A stretch of DNA of 64,000 nt from Streptomyces sp. Tue 6430 (GCA_021568835.1 JAKGSH010000007.1:1-64000), one strand, 5' to 3'; positions 9,606-18,840 are shown, counted from the first letter of the stretch. Numbers and translations are program-made. Notes: generated by a model from the sequence alone, not told the origin.

Positions 9606-9628
9606 GACGGGGCGCGCGTCCGGCCTGT

Positions 9629-9664
9629 GGTCGGCCCCGTACCGCCGTCGGTACGGGGCCGACC
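9629..9664 (+). terminator. Strong hairpin terminator after the DUF4139 pair
   Basis: GGTCGGCCCCGTACC and GGTACGGGGCCGACC form a perfect 15-bp stem with a 6-base loop, 24 bases after the stop. Confidence 0.85.
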
Positions 9665-9813
9665 GCTCCGGCGCGGGCGAGGCCGCCGCCCGGCCACCGA
9701 CCACCCTGCCGGACCGCACGTTGCAACACCGTTGCACGGTCCGGCGCGCCCGGTGGCAGCGCGCCGCTCCGCCCCGCCGGTACGCGCGGCCCCAGGCGGG
9801 TACTCCGGGTTCC

Positions 9814-10266
9814 ATGGCCGGCATCGAACTCATCAGCAGCGCGTTCGACGACCACGCCGTTCTGGCGCGCAGATACGCGTACGAAGGAGAGAACGAGTCC
9901 CCGCCGCTGGCGTGGAGCGGCATTCCGGACGAGGCGACCGAGCTGGTGCTGTTGTGCGAGGACCCCGACGCGCCGTCGGGCACGTTCGTGCACTGGGTGG
10001 TGGTCGGCATCGACCCCCGCAGCGACGGCACGGAAGCGGGCCGGGTCCCGCCCGGCGGCACCGAACTCGTCAACGGCTTCCACGAACGGGGCTGGGGCGG
10101 ACCGCACCCGCCGCCGGGGGACGAGGCGCACCGGTACCGCTTCCGCCTGTACGCACTCGGGGAGCCGTGCGTCCTCCCCGAGTCGCCGAGCGCCGACCAG
10201 GTCCACCGGGCCGTCGACGACCGGCGACTGGCCGTCGGCACCCTCGAGGCGCTCTACCGGCGCTGA
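9814..10266 (+). CDS. PEBP-family protein (YbhB/YbcL type)
   Basis: 150 residues, a normal length for bacterial phosphatidylethanolamine-binding-like proteins. Diagnostic motifs are LVLLCEDPDAPSGTFVHWVV (the DPDAP anion-pocket motif), the GWGGPHPPPG turn and the AHRYRFRLYALG strand. Members bind small anionic ligands, and their role in bacteria is poorly defined. ATG 9814 has only a weak GGCGGG upstream. It appears monocistronic: a terminator precedes it and an 8-bp hairpin follows at 10280-10310. Confidence 0.88.
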   Translation: MAGIELISSAFDDHAVLARRYAYEGENESPPLAWSGIPDEATELVLLCEDPDAPSGTFVHWVVVGIDPRSDGTEAGRVPPGGTELVNGFHERGWGGPHPPPGDEAHRYRFRLYALGEPCVLPESPSADQVHRAVDDRRLAVGTLEALYRR

Positions 10267-10279
10267 CCGCGGACCGGGA

Positions 10280-10310
10280 CCCACGGCGGGGGAGACGTCC
10301 GTGCCGTGGG
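10280..10310 (+). terminator. Weak hairpin after the PEBP gene
   Basis: CCCACGGC and GCCGTGGG form an 8-bp stem with a 15-base loop, 13 bases after the stop codon. Confidence 0.4.
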
Positions 10311-10443
10311 CCCGTGTCGCGCCGTCAGCGTGCGCCCCGCGCGCGCCGCGGCCGGCGCCCGACCACCAGGATCGGTCACCGCCGACAGGGCGAGGAGCCC
10401 GCACAGGACGGCGACGGCGATCAGCGTGCCGCGCCCCGGACTG

Positions 10444-10722
10444 TCACGCGGGTCCGAGCGGGCGGCCCAGGAGAGCGATGTCGAAGCGGTACTCGGCGGT
10501 CAGCGCGTCGTGCCGCTCCTCGCGTTCGCCGAACAGATCCATCAGCAGCGTCCCCAGCCCGGCGGTGCGCAGCTCGGCAACCACCATGCGGTTGCGCGGG
10601 CTGTGCCGGGAGCTGCCGCTGCCGTGCGCGAAGAGCACCACGGCCCCCGCCGGTGCCGGGACGACGAGGTCGCCGGGGAGCGTGACCTCGCCGGCGGGGA
10701 CCAGAACCATGTCGGAGGTCAT
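10444..10722 (-). pseudogene. Truncated alpha/beta hydrolase (dienelactone-hydrolase type), N-terminal 92 residues
   Basis: The frame begins MTSDMVLVPAGEVTLPGDLV and contains the oxyanion region VVLFAHGSGSSRHSPRNRMV, then ELRTAGLGTLLMDLFGEREE. This matches the start of the small hydrolases that streptomycetes encode next to or fused with a phosphoribosyltransferase. Family members are about 200-220 residues. This frame stops at 92, before the nucleophile and catalytic Asp/His. In the next frame downstream a short hydrophobic helix appears (LIAVAVLCGLLALSAVTD), not hydrolase-like. It is probably a remnant, divergently placed from the phosphoribosyltransferase fragment at 10941. Confidence 0.6.
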
Positions 10723-10940
10723 CGGTATCAGCCTCTTCCCCACCGGCCGATCGTGCGGATCGTGCGGACCGCCCGGCTGGACCGCCACGACCCGGATGTC
10801 CTCCACCGCGTACCCACGAGGCCGGGGGCGACCCGCTCCCGCGAGCGGGGTTCCCGTTTGGCCGTCGTCCGCGGGGAAACCCCGGACGGGAGGGGACGAC
10901 CGCGGGCACGTCCTCGTCCGAGGAAGGCAGGTGACCGGTC

Positions 10941-11331
10941 ATGCGGTTCCAGGACCGTCGCCGGGCCGGCCGGGAACTCGCCGCCCGGCTGCCGGAGTGG
11001 TCCGCGGAGGGTGCTCTCGTCGATCCCCTCGCGCCGGCCCTCCCGCGGGGAGGGGTCCCGGTGGCCGCCGAGGTCGCCCGGGCGCTCGGGGGCGCCGCTC
11101 GACGTCCTCGTGGCGCGGAAGATCGGCGTCCCGGGACGCCCCGAGACCGGCATCGGCGCGATCGTCGGGGACGGTCCTCCCCTGTTCGACCGGCGCTCGG
11201 TGCGGATGCTCGGCCTGAACGAGGAGATGCCGGACCCGGACGTGGGCCGTGAGCGGACCGAACTGCGGCGCCGGGAACGGCGGTACCGCGGCGACCGGCC
11301 CGCACCGCGCGTCGCGCGGGCAGGGACTGAG
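10941..11331 (+). pseudogene. Truncated phosphoribosyltransferase, N-terminal half (frameshift)
   Basis: Starts MRFQDRRRAGRELAARLPEW, then ALPRGGVPVAAEVARALG. After a one-base gain in the G-run at 11086-11092 it continues APLDVLVARKIGVPGRPETG, GAIVGDGPPLFDRRSVRMLG and ERTELRRRERRYRGDRPAP. This is the first half of the type I phosphoribosyltransferases of about 210 residues common in actinomycetes. The PRPP-binding loop (normally VVDDG.ATG), which should follow RYRGDRPAP, is absent. The frame instead runs into the next small gene. It is probably non-functional. The adjacent truncated hydrolase is its usual partner. Confidence 0.6.
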
Positions 11332-11349
11332 GGAAGGGAGGCCGTGGTC

Positions 11350-11661
11350 ATGGAGCGCGGGAAACGGGACGACGACGCGCGGCGGGGAGGCCGGAGCGCT
11401 CCGCAGAGCCGGTCCTTCGAAGGCCGCGGGCCGTACTCCGAGGAGCACGAGCGGGTCTTCCAGGCGTTGAGGCGTCTGCAGCGGGAACACCGGGGCGAGG
11501 CCGTCCACCTGGAGGAGGTGGCGAGCGCCTCGCGCCTGCCGTCGGAGGAGACCTCCGGGCTGCTGCACGACCTGGTGACCGTCCACGGCCTCGCCACCGA
11601 ACTGGCCGGATCGGACACCCCGGACCTGGGGCCGCGCTTCGAACTCCGACCCCACCTGTGA
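11350..11661 (+). CDS. Small predicted winged-helix protein
   Basis: 103 residues from ATG 11350, with GGGAGG about 10 bases upstream. After a charged N-terminal 25 residues there are helices (YSEEHERVFQALRRLQREH, VHLEEVASASRLPSEETSGL, LHDLVTVHGLATELAGSD) that look like a compact winged-helix fold, ending PDLGPRFELRPHL. Similar small proteins of unknown function occur in streptomycetes. It lies in frame with the phosphoribosyltransferase fragment just upstream, but its own ribosome site supports an independent start. Confidence 0.6.
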   Translation: MERGKRDDDARRGGRSAPQSRSFEGRGPYSEEHERVFQALRRLQREHRGEAVHLEEVASASRLPSEETSGLLHDLVTVHGLATELAGSDTPDLGPRFELRPHL

Positions 11662-11690
11662 GGCCGGGGCCCGGCTCCGCGCACCCGCAC

Positions 11691-11736
11691 GGGAGACATC
11701 AGGAGACACGGGAGACACGGGAGACACGGGAGACAC
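11691..11736. repeat. 9-bp tandem repeat, five copies
   Basis: GGGAGACAC units (first GGGAGACAT, second AGGAGACAC) run from 11691 to 11736 with one extra base between units 1 and 2. They sit between the small winged-helix gene and a terminator. Confidence 0.9.
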
Positions 11737-11742
11737 GCACGA

Positions 11743-11774
11743 GAGAGGGGCCCGGCTGATGCCGGGCCCCTCTC
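11743..11774. terminator. Bidirectional hairpin terminator beside tRNA-fMet
   Basis: GAGAGGGGCCCGGC and GCCGGGCCCCTCTC form a perfect 14-bp stem with a TGAT loop. It is 2 bases from the encoded CCA end of the tRNA and also ends plus-strand transcription. Confidence 0.85.
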
Positions 11775-11776
11775 CT

Positions 11777-11853
11777 TGGTAGCGGGGACAGGATTTGAAC
11801 CTGCGACCTCTGGGTTATGAGCCCAGCGAGCTACCGAGCTGCTCCACCCCGCG
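11777..11853 (-). tRNA. Initiator tRNA-fMet (CAT)
   Basis: 77 bases on the minus strand from CGCGGGGTGGAGCAG to an encoded CCA. The anticodon loop is CTCATAA inside a stem with three consecutive G-C pairs (CTGGG/CCCAG). The first acceptor pair is mismatched (C1 with U72). Both are hallmarks of initiator rather than elongator tRNA-Met. The T arm (GGTTCAAATCC) and D arm are canonical. Confidence 0.97.
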
Positions 11854-11902
11854 TCGGTTCTGCCACTCTACACGGCGATCCGGGCGGGCTGGGTACAGGG
11901 GG

Positions 11903-12105
11903 TCAGCCGCGGACGATGTTCTCCGCCTGGGGCCCTTCTGTCCCTGGGTCACGTCGAAGGTGACCGCCTCCCCCTCCACCAGCTCACGGTAGCCGTTGCC
12001 GGAGATGTTGGAGTAGTGCGCGAAGACATCCGGGCCGCCGCCGTCCTGGGCGATGAATCCGAAGCCCTTTTCGGCGTTGAACCACTTCACGGTGCCGCTG
12101 GCCAT
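11903..12105 (-). CDS. Cold-shock protein (one frameshift)
   Basis: [20 protein letters not shown] is the RNP1-containing start of the 67-residue single-stranded nucleic acid chaperones. DVFAHYSNI is RNP2. After [15 protein letters not shown] the frame needs one extra base in the G/C run at 11929-11935 to give the family's invariant ending QAENIV-R-G and stop at 11903. Without it the protein would run on into the tRNA gene. AAGGA lies 8 bases before ATG. These genes are essentially never frameshifted in living streptomycetes, which makes this locus the best evidence for sequence error in this half of the window. Confidence 0.93.
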
Positions 12106-12270
12106 ACTGCTGTGTCCTTCGTTCTCGCCGGCGGACGCCGGCTGGAATGGGTGTGGGCGCCATCCATGATCACGGATCGCGTCCCAGACCCGTTCTACCC
12201 CACGAAGGGCCCCGCAATCCGCACCTGGCGCTCAAAAACTTCTCCATCGTGACCTGTTCTCAGCCGATGG

Positions 12271-12310
12271 ACGGACGGTGACGCTGCACACTCGCCGCGT
12301 CACCGTCCGT
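12271..12310 (-). terminator. Hairpin terminator for the small membrane protein gene
   Basis: ACGGACGGTGACGC and GCGTCACCGTCCGT form a perfect 14-bp stem with a 12-base loop, 5 bases after the stop codon of the minus-strand gene ending at 12316. Confidence 0.75.
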
Positions 12311-12315
12311 GGCGG

Positions 12316-12516
12316 TCAGTCGCCACCGCCGCCTCCGCAGGACGACCCACCGCCGCAGGACGATCCGCCGCCGCACGACCAGCCGTCACCGCCGCCGTCA
12401 CTGCCCCCGTCTCCGCTCCAGGAGCGGCCCCGCGACCTGAAGCGGCGCCGGTCCTGACGTATTCCCGCGATCAGGATCACGAGGAGCGCGAACCCTGCGA
12501 TCACCACGAATTCCAC
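12316..12516 (-). CDS. Small membrane protein with Gly/Cys-rich tail
   Basis: GTG 12516, with a GGGGG site close upstream, gives 66 residues. They form one membrane helix (EFVVIAGFALLVILIAGI), a basic stop-transfer stretch (RQDRRRFRSRGRSW) and a flexible tail in which SCGGG occurs three times with aspartates and glycines. Such tails are seen at the end of several streptomycete membrane proteins. Three evenly spaced cysteines could bind metal or a cofactor, but this is speculation. A strong terminator follows. Confidence 0.6.
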   Translation of the reverse strand: MEFVVIAGFALLVILIAGIRQDRRRFRSRGRSWSGDGGSDGGGDGWSCGGGSSCGGGSSCGGGGGD

Positions 12517-12640
12517 TGCACTCGACCCCCGTAGTCGTCCGATGTGAATTTCTACCAGGGCCATGCCCGGCGGGACGGACGGGTCAAGCGCGTCTTGAGG
12601 AACTCCAGAGCTTCGGCCGTCCACCCGGGCCGGCGGCGGC

Positions 12641-13204
12641 TCAGTCCACGGTCGCCACCGTTGCCGGCACGTGGGCGGGGCGGGTGGACGCGGCGCCGAA
12701 GTCGCCCTCGACCTCCGCCTTCTCGGCCGCGTTCGGGTAGGGGTTCGTGCACGCGACGCCGGCGCTGGAACCCGACATCAGGCTGGTGCAGGGGCCGGGT
12801 TTACGGTCCGGCAGGCCGAGAATGTGGCCGAGTTCGTGCGCCGAGATGCGGACCGTGTCGTAGCCCTGGTCGACGGCCTGCCGTCCGATGTACACGGTGC
12901 CGTTGCCGAGCGAGGTGGTCAGGGCGCGGGGCCAGCCGTTGTCGGCGATGATCCGGATGTTGGCGCGCTGCCCGGAGGCGACGGGGCGCAGTTCGACGTT
13001 GTCCACGCTCTCGTTCCAGATCGCCGCGCCGCGGTCGACGGCGGCCCGGAACTCCGCGGACGCGCCGGCGTCGTAGGTGACGACCCGGGCCGCGAGGGGC
13101 TGGTCGGCGGGGGCTTGCGCGTGCGCGTAGGCCGGCCCTGCGAAGAGGGTGGCGGCCGCCGCGAGGGTGGCGGCCAGTGCCGGGACGCGGGTGCGTGAGT
13201 GCAT
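12641..13204 (-). CDS. Snapalysin-type secreted zinc protease (M7)
   Basis: 187 residues. AGGAGGT is ideally placed before ATG 13204. An N-terminal signal peptide (residues 1-28) precedes the mature region LAARVVTYDAGASAEFRAAV. Zinc site HELGHILGLPD gives His, His and Asp ligands plus the catalytic Glu, the HExxHxxGxxD pattern of snapalysins. The C-terminal part contains PGPCTSLMSGSS (Met-turn) and a Cys pair (CTSL, ACTNPYP). The enzyme degrades extracellular protein. The classical divergent LysR activator (snpR) is not present beside it. Confidence 0.93.
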   Translation of the reverse strand: MHSRTRVPALAATLAAAATLFAGPAYAHAQAPADQPLAARVVTYDAGASAEFRAAVDRGAAIWNESVDNVELRPVASGQRANIRIIADNGWPRALTTSLGNGTVYIGRQAVDQGYDTVRISAHELGHILGLPDRKPGPCTSLMSGSSAGVACTNPYPNAAEKAEVEGDFGAASTRPAHVPATVATVD

Positions 13205-13413
13205 GATCGACCTCCTGTGGGGGAAGGTGGGCGTGCTCATGTCACGTGCTGCCCGGCTCTCTGCCCATGTCGCGCGACCGTCAATCCGTCGTTCGGCACC
13301 GCACCGCTTGAACGAGACCCCCCGTGCACACGTAGGGAGAACCGGGAGCCCCGCCGCCGCGTCAGGACACGGCATCGCCCCGCACCCGGACCGCAGCCAC
13401 CCAAGGAGCACCG

Positions 13414-13839
13414 ATGACCACTTCGCGCCTCAGCGACCGGCTGACGACGCACCAGCCCCTCGTACTGGGCCTGTTCCGCATGGTGCTCGGCCTGTTGTTC
13501 GCCAGTGAGGGCGCCGCCACGGTCTTCGGGGTGCTGGGGCGCAAGGCCGCTCCGGTGGGCGACTGGCCCTTCTGGTACGCCGGAGTGATCGAACTGACGT
13601 GTGGCGTACTCGTCCTCCTGGGGGCGGTGACCCGCAGTGCGGCGTTCCTCAGCTCGGGCGTGATGGCGTTCGCCTACTTCACCGAGCACCAGCCGGACGG
13701 CCTGTTCCCGTTGCAGAACGGCGGGCTCTCCCCCGCCCTGTTCTGCTGGGGCTTCCTGCTGCTGGTCTTCTCCGGGCCGGGCGCCCTGTCCCTGACCGCT
13801 CCGACGGGCCGGAAGGGGGACCCGCGGGCCGGGGCGTGA
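13414..13839 (+). CDS. DoxX-family membrane protein
   Basis: 141 residues from ATG 13414 with AAGGAG 6 bases upstream. Four hydrophobic helices ([72 protein letters not shown]) and the conserved GxxxELxxGxxLLxG pattern identify DoxX. Members sit in the cytoplasmic membrane. Some are quinone- or thiosulfate-linked redox proteins and most are uncharacterised. No frameshift. Confidence 0.88.
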   Translation: MTTSRLSDRLTTHQPLVLGLFRMVLGLLFASEGAATVFGVLGRKAAPVGDWPFWYAGVIELTCGVLVLLGAVTRSAAFLSSGVMAFAYFTEHQPDGLFPLQNGGLSPALFCWGFLLLVFSGPGALSLTAPTGRKGDPRAGA

Positions 13840-13930
13840 CCGAGCCGTCCCGGTGACGCCCGTCCGCCGTTCCGCGGGGCCGCCCCGAAATGCGTTTCAC
13901 GTGCGGAGAACAGGTCCCTGGAGTGACGCG

Positions 13931-14465
13931 GTGACGACGACTCGGATGATCATTCTCAACGGTGGTTCCAGCTCGGGGAAGTCCGGCATCGTGCGGTGCC
14001 TCCAAGCCGTACTGCCCGATCCCTGGCTCGCGTTCGGGGTCGACTCGTTCGTCGACGCGCTGCCCGCCGCGCTCCAGGCGTCCGGGGCGGGGCTCGAGAT
14101 CGCGGCGGACGGCCGGGTGAGCGTCGGAGCGGAGTTCCGGGCCCTGGAGGAGGCCTGGACCGAGGGCGTCGTGGCGATGGCCCGCGCCGGCGCCCGGATC
14201 GTCGTCGACGACGTCTTCCTCGGCGGAGCCGCGTCCCAGCAGCGGTGGCAGAAGGCACTGGGGACGTGACGGCGCTGTGGGTCGGCGTCAGGTGCGGGAG
14301 CGAGGTCGCCGCGGGCCGTGAGATCGCGCGGGGGACCGCGTGCGGGGGATGGCCGCTTCGCAGGCGGACGCGGTCCACCGGGGGGTGCTCTACGACCTGG
14401 AGGTCGACACCACGCACACCGAGTCCCTGGCGTGCGCGCGCGCCATCGCCGCCCACGTCCGCTGA
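13931..14465 (+). CDS. cpt: Chloramphenicol 3-O-phosphotransferase-like protein (two frameshifts)
   Basis: Restoring two single-base losses (near 14265 and 14331) gives 178 residues, the length of the Streptomyces venezuelae enzyme as I recall it. [20 protein letters not shown] contains the Walker A loop. [14 protein letters not shown] carries the Asp near the substrate, [12 protein letters not shown] the second acidic motif, [20 protein letters not shown] follows, and the end reads [20 protein letters not shown]. The enzyme phosphorylates the primary hydroxyl of chloramphenicol. Here it may give self-resistance or act on another phenicol-like alcohol. GTG 13931 has GGAG upstream. A large bipartite terminator follows. 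Confidence 0.85.
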
Positions 14466-14518
14466 CCGGTTCCGTACCCCTGCCCGTCCCGCGTGGGCGG
14501 GCAGGGGCGCGGAACCGG
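14466..14518 (+). terminator. Large hairpin terminator after cpt
   Basis: Outer arms CCGGTTCCG/CGGAACCGG and inner arms CCCCTGCCCGTCCC/GGGCGGGCAGGGG form one long stem starting at the base after the stop codon. Confidence 0.85.
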
Positions 14519-15002
14519 CCGGGCCGGTCGACGCGGTGCCGGGTGCCGCCCGGCGGGGGCGCCGGCTTCGGGTCGTCGGCGCAGGAAGGACGACCTCGTC
14601 CTCCTCGGCGGTCACGGCATCCAGCACGTGAAGTCGCGGCACGTCGGCGGCGCCGCCGGCGTGCCTGCCCGCTGCCACGCCCTGGCAGGATCGTCGCGGT
14701 CGGGGCGTCGCCGCTCGGCACGGACGCCGCGGCGGCGGGCAGCGCCGCGCTCGTCCTGCACGCCATCTGCTCGCCGCAGTCGTCGGCGCCGCCCGCGGAC
14801 TGAACGCCGCTTCGCGTGCGGCCTCGTGGAACTCGTGCGGCTCATGGAGCTCGTGCGGCCTCGCGCGGCTCGTGGCCGAGCAGCGTACGCCCGGCGGGTG
14901 CCCCGGCGGGCCGGTGGCGGCCCGGTGGCGGGCGCGGGTGCCCGGCACGTCGTACCGGTCGGGCGGCGGGCGGGTCGGTGCGTCGGTGTCCGTACCGGGG
15001 TT
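14519..15002. other. Gene-free stretch with a 9-bp repeat
   Basis: No recognisable gene. Frames are short or Arg-rich. From about 14824 to 14874 a degenerate 9-bp repeat (CTCGTGCGG / CTCGTGGAA / CTCATGGAG) is visible. Confidence 0.5.
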
Positions 15003-15990
15003 TCAGTCGCGGACCAGTGCCAGCGCCTCGTCGAGGTTGTGCTCGGCTATGGACGCCATGGCGGCACGGTCGGGGAAGTCGCCGTCGAGCAGGCGCAGCG
15101 GACCCGCCGTCAGCGAGAGTCGCCGGGCGAGCGTGTAGAGGCGAGCCGGGTCTCGTCCAGGCCCGGTGCCGTCTGCGGGCGATGGGCTTCGCGCAGGCGG
15201 ATCCTCAGGAAGACGTGCTCCCACTCGACGTCGAAGTACATCGTGTCCTCGATGTCGATCAGTACGGGATCACCGTCCGCGTCCACGCGCACGTGGTCCG
15301 GACCCAGTTCGCCGTGCACGACGGCGTACTCGGCACGTGGCCGCACCGCCGCCGTCAGGTCCAGCAGGCGCTCCGCCAGCCGGTCGCGGGCTCGCGCGAT
15401 CCGCGGATCACGCGATGCGGCCTCGGCGAGGTCACGCAGTGCGCGGTCCAGGACGACCGCCTCGCACGACGAGCCCCGTGAGGTGCCGCCTCCGTCGACC
15501 AGGGCCACCTTGCCGTAGGCGGGCGCCCGATGGCGCCGCATCGCCTCCAGCGCCTCCCCGAGCCTGGCCACGACGGGGGCGGCCGCGCCCGGGTCGCGTG
15601 CGAGCAGTTCCTCCAGGGTCTCGCCCGTGAGGTCCTCGACGATCGCGAGGCCGCCCGGGCAGCGGGCGTCGTCGCGGTCGACGAAACGGATCGCCGGGAC
15701 CTTGACTCCGAGCGCGTCCAGCCGCGCGTGCGCGGCCTCGAACAGGTCGAGTCCGAGGCCGGGCGAGAAGGGGTCGGTGAGGTCGTCGTCGCCGTGGGCC
15801 GCCGGCCAGTAGTTCTCGGCGGCGTCCCAGAGGTACGCGATCGCCGTCGTCCCGTCGTCCGTCACCAGGCGGTACACGCCCTTCTTGCTGCCGCCCGCGA
15901 CGCGGACGACCGCCTCCAGTCGCCGCCCGCCGCCCAGCGCGGACCGCGCCGCGTCCGCCAGCCGCTCCCGCGCCGCCGCCCGAGTCTCAC
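15003..15990 (-). CDS. Phosphotransferase, aminoglycoside-phosphotransferase fold (frameshifted)
   Basis: The kinase-like fold is clear. A glycine-rich N-lobe (VVRVAGGSKKGVYRLVTDDG), then AIAYLWDAAENYWPA, the catalytic loop VVHGELGPDHVRVD (normally HGD) and Mg-site PVLIDIEDTMYFDVEWEHVF. A one-base loss near 15141-15147 separates the C-terminal helices (RLYTLARRLSLTAGPLRLLD to HNLDEALALVRD). The start is uncertain. The open frame upstream of the N-lobe reaches a stop near 16010 without a good start codon, so another shift close to 15985 is likely. The substrate (antibiotic, sugar or metabolite) cannot be told from sequence. HGE in place of HGD is worth noting. Confidence 0.75.
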
Positions 15991-16379
15991 GTCCTGAACC
16001 GCCTCTCCATCTCTACGACTTGGGCACCCTACGAGGGTGCGGACGCGGGAGCGACCGGTTTCTCCCGCGCCCCGTCGCCCCTGACTTCGGCCGTCCGGGC
16101 CGTCCGGGCCGTCTCGGTCGTCTCAGCCGTTTCGGCCGCCTCACCGGCCCCACCCTTCCGGCCGGTTGCCGTCGCGGCCGGGCCGGCGGCGCGCAGGACT
16201 CCGCGGCGGGAGCCGGCGGGTACGCACCCGCCGTGTTGCACCGTCACCGCGGTCGGGCGACCTCTACACTGCGATCACTCTCGCGCCGAAAATACCCATT
16301 TGTCACTTTCTCTATGGATGTGGATGTCGATGTGGATGTCGGCCGTCCACTGTCCGTCTGCTGCCCGAGGAGGCACCCC
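15991..16379. other. Intergenic stretch with a 9-bp repeat and 12-bp repeat
   Basis: No gene. It contains the 9-bp minisatellite at 16089-16142 and a duplicated GATGTGGATGTC at about 16315-16340. It also carries the AT-richer sequence expected for the multicopper oxidase promoter (about 16280-16320). Confidence 0.5.
16089..16142. repeat. 9-bp tandem repeat, six copies
   Basis: Units GGCCGTCCG, GGCCGTCCG, GGCCGTCTC, GGTCGTCTC, AGCCGTTTC and GGCCGCCTC run without gaps between the phosphotransferase and multicopper oxidase genes. Confidence 0.9.
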
Positions 16380-17930
16380 GTGACCACTCTGCCCCGACGC
16401 GGCGTGCTGAAAGGCCTGCCGCTCGCCGCCGGTGCGGTCCTGACGGCATCGGCGGCGAGCGCTCACGCGATGCCGCCCGTGCATGCCCACGCGGTGCCGC
16501 GCCGCGAGGAGGACCCCGGCTTTCCGCAGCCGGAGACGCGCAGCACCCCGCCCTGGGCAACTCCCTGACCACACGGCTCACGGTCGGATTCACCGAAGCG
16601 GTGATCCCCGGCGTGGGCACCGTCCGCACCCGTACCTACGAAGGGGCGGTCCCCGGGCCGACCTTGCGGGTGCGCCCCGGCGACACCCTTCGGATCACGC
16701 ACGTCAACACGCTGCCGCCGAACCCCGCGGGCCCCCACCAGGACGTCAACGTCCCCCACCGTTTCCACACCTTCAACCTGCACACCCACGGCATGCACGT
16801 GGACCCGACGGGCGACGCGGACAACGTGTTCCGGGCCTTCGAACCCGCCGCGGAGCCGGGCGGCGCCACGATCCACCGCAGCAGGGTCACGGTCCCGGCC
16901 GGGCATCCCGCCGGCACCTTCTGGTACCACCCCCACCATCACGGGTCGACGGCCACCCACGTGCTCAACGGCATGGCCGGTGTCATCGTCGTGGAGGGCG
17001 ACGTCGACCGGGTCCCCGAGATCGCCGCCGCCCGTGAGGTCGTCGTCTGCGTCAACGAACTCCGCCTGAACGGCGGGCGGGTGCCGGACCTGACGTCGGA
17101 GGGCGCCTTCGAGGGCCTCGCCCCCACCTTCCTCGTCAACGGGGCGCGGAATCCCGTCCTCACCATCGCGCCCGGCGAGGTGCAGCGGTGGCGGATCGTG
17201 CACGCCGGGGCGCTCGCCCCGCTCTCCCTGCGGCTGGACCGGCACACGATGCACCAGATCGCCCGGGACGGCATCACCTTGATGGCCCCGTCGCCTCCTC
17301 CACGGTGGCCCTGCCCATGGGCGGCCGGGCCGACGTGCTGGTCCGCGGCGGTGCGCCCGGCACGTACGAGCTGATCACGGACGGCGTCGACCGGCCCCTG
17401 ATGACGGTGGTCGTCACCGGCCGGCCCCGCGAGATGTCGCTGCCGGCCGACCTGCCCGGACTGCCCACCAGCCTGCCCGCCCCCACCCGCACCCGGCACG
17501 TGGCCTTCCGCAGCTACAGCAACGTCTTCCCCGGCGCCTTCCCCAACGCCTACCGCATCCTGGGCGACGGGGAGACGCCGCACGCCGACGCCTCGGCGGG
17601 CCCACGGGACCTTGCCTGGGGCCGCTTCTCCCCGACCACGTCAACCACCGCGTCCGGCTGGGCGAGGTGGAGGAGTGGACCGTCGCCAACAACTCGCACA
17701 GCCATGCCCACCACCCCTTCCACCTGCACACCAACCACTTCCTGCTCACGGCGGTCAACGGCCGCCCGCTGACCACCCCCGTCTGGCACGACACCGTCGA
17801 CGTCCCGCCCCGCAGCACGATCACCTTCCGGCTGTGCGCCGAGGACTTCGAGGGTCGCTCGATGCTGCACTGCCACCATCTCCAGCACGAGGACGAGGGC
17901 ATGATGCAGATCGTCGAATACGTCCGCTGA
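16380..17930 (+). CDS. Tat-exported multicopper oxidase (three frameshifts)
   Basis: About 517 residues once -1 shifts near 16548, 17280 and 17628 are bridged. GTG 16380 has GAGGAGG upstream. The twin-arginine signal is LPRRGVLKGLPLAAGAV. All four copper motifs are present: FNLHTHGMHV, WYHPHHHGS, HAHHPFHLHTNHF and MLHCHHLQHEDEGMM. The last has the Cys ligand of the blue-copper site and an axial Met. Three cupredoxin domains fit bilirubin-oxidase/CotA-like enzymes, which oxidise phenols, bilirubin or metal ions with reduction of O2 to water outside the cell. It appears to be a single-gene unit. Substrate not predictable. Confidence 0.9.
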
Positions 17931-18074
17931 GCCCGCCCGCGGACGAGGCCGCCCACCCCCGGCACCGTGAACGGTGGTGGATCCGGCGAGATCCTGTCAC
18001 CAAGCCGTGAAGAACCCGCGGGACTCTGGAGCAGCACTCCGGAACACCACGCTTCTCATCGGGGGATCCACGCC

Positions 18075-18796
18075 ATGAGCACCGCACGCAGAACCGCCTT
18101 CGTCCTCACCGCCCTTTGCGCACTGGCACTGACCGCCTGTGGTCCCGCCGAGGACGACGCGGCGGGCGGCACCGGCACGACATCGTCCACGAGCCCGTCG
18201 GCGACCCCGTCGAAGGCGCCGTCAGCAGGACCGGCGGGGCCGGCTTCCCCCGCCGGGAGTCCGTCCGCCACCGGCTCGGCCGGCGGCGGGAGCGGCTCGG
18301 CCGGCGGCGGCTCCTCGTCCGGCACCGGGAGCGGCTCGTCCGGCGGCAGCTCGGCCGGCGGCTCCTCGGCCGACGCCGACCACGACGTCTTCCCGTGCAG
18401 CACGTACGACGTGAAGTTCACCGCGAGCCTCGCCGAACCGACCACCAGCAGCTACCTGTTGAAGATCACCAACAAGGGCAAGAAGGCCTGCCGGGCGCTG
18501 GGCCACCCGGTCGTGACCTTCGGCGAGCTGGACGGTCAGGCCACGGAGCGGGGCGCGGCCCCCGGCATCGAGGACGCGCTCAGGCTCGCACCGGGTGAGT
18601 CGGCCTACGCCGGCCTCATGGGGGGCGCCGACGACGGCAAGGGCAGGACGGTCGCTTCGATCGCGATGACCATGGACACCGAGTCCGATCTCGAACAGAC
18701 CCCCCTCAGCGCCTCGACCCCGGGCCTGTACGTCTCCCCGACACCAACTCCGTGACCCCGTGGATGAACAACGTGGAGGACGCGCTCAGCCTGTAG
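18075..18796 (+). CDS. DUF4232 lipoprotein (one frameshift near the end)
   Basis: About 240 residues. ATG 18075 starts a lipoprotein signal with lipobox LTAC (Cys about residue 22). A long Ser/Gly/Ala/Pro linker follows (residues 25-110). The C-terminal DUF4232 domain reads DVFPCSTYDVKFTASLAEPT, SSYLLKITNKGKKACRALG and RLAPGESAYAGLMGG, with two Cys likely to form a disulfide. A one-base loss near 18738 should be bridged so that the protein ends VTPWMNNVEDALSL at 18796 rather than at 18755. Members are cell-surface proteins of unknown function, abundant in Streptomyces. Confidence 0.85.
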
Positions 18797-18840
18797 GCCG
18801 AGCCGAAAACCGCACGTCCGCCCGGGAGTTGTGCCCCTCG

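Noticed and set aside
13956-14948. 330-residue minus-strand frame opposite cpt
   Set aside because: Arg/Pro-rich and antisense to a recognised enzyme; the His-Glu repeat at its start comes from the 9-bp DNA repeat.
16315-16379. ATG start at about 16314 giving an MDVDVDVDV N-terminus for the multicopper oxidase
   Set aside because: The GTG at 16380 has a strong GAGGAGG site and begins right at a twin-arginine signal; the upstream codons are a DNA repeat.
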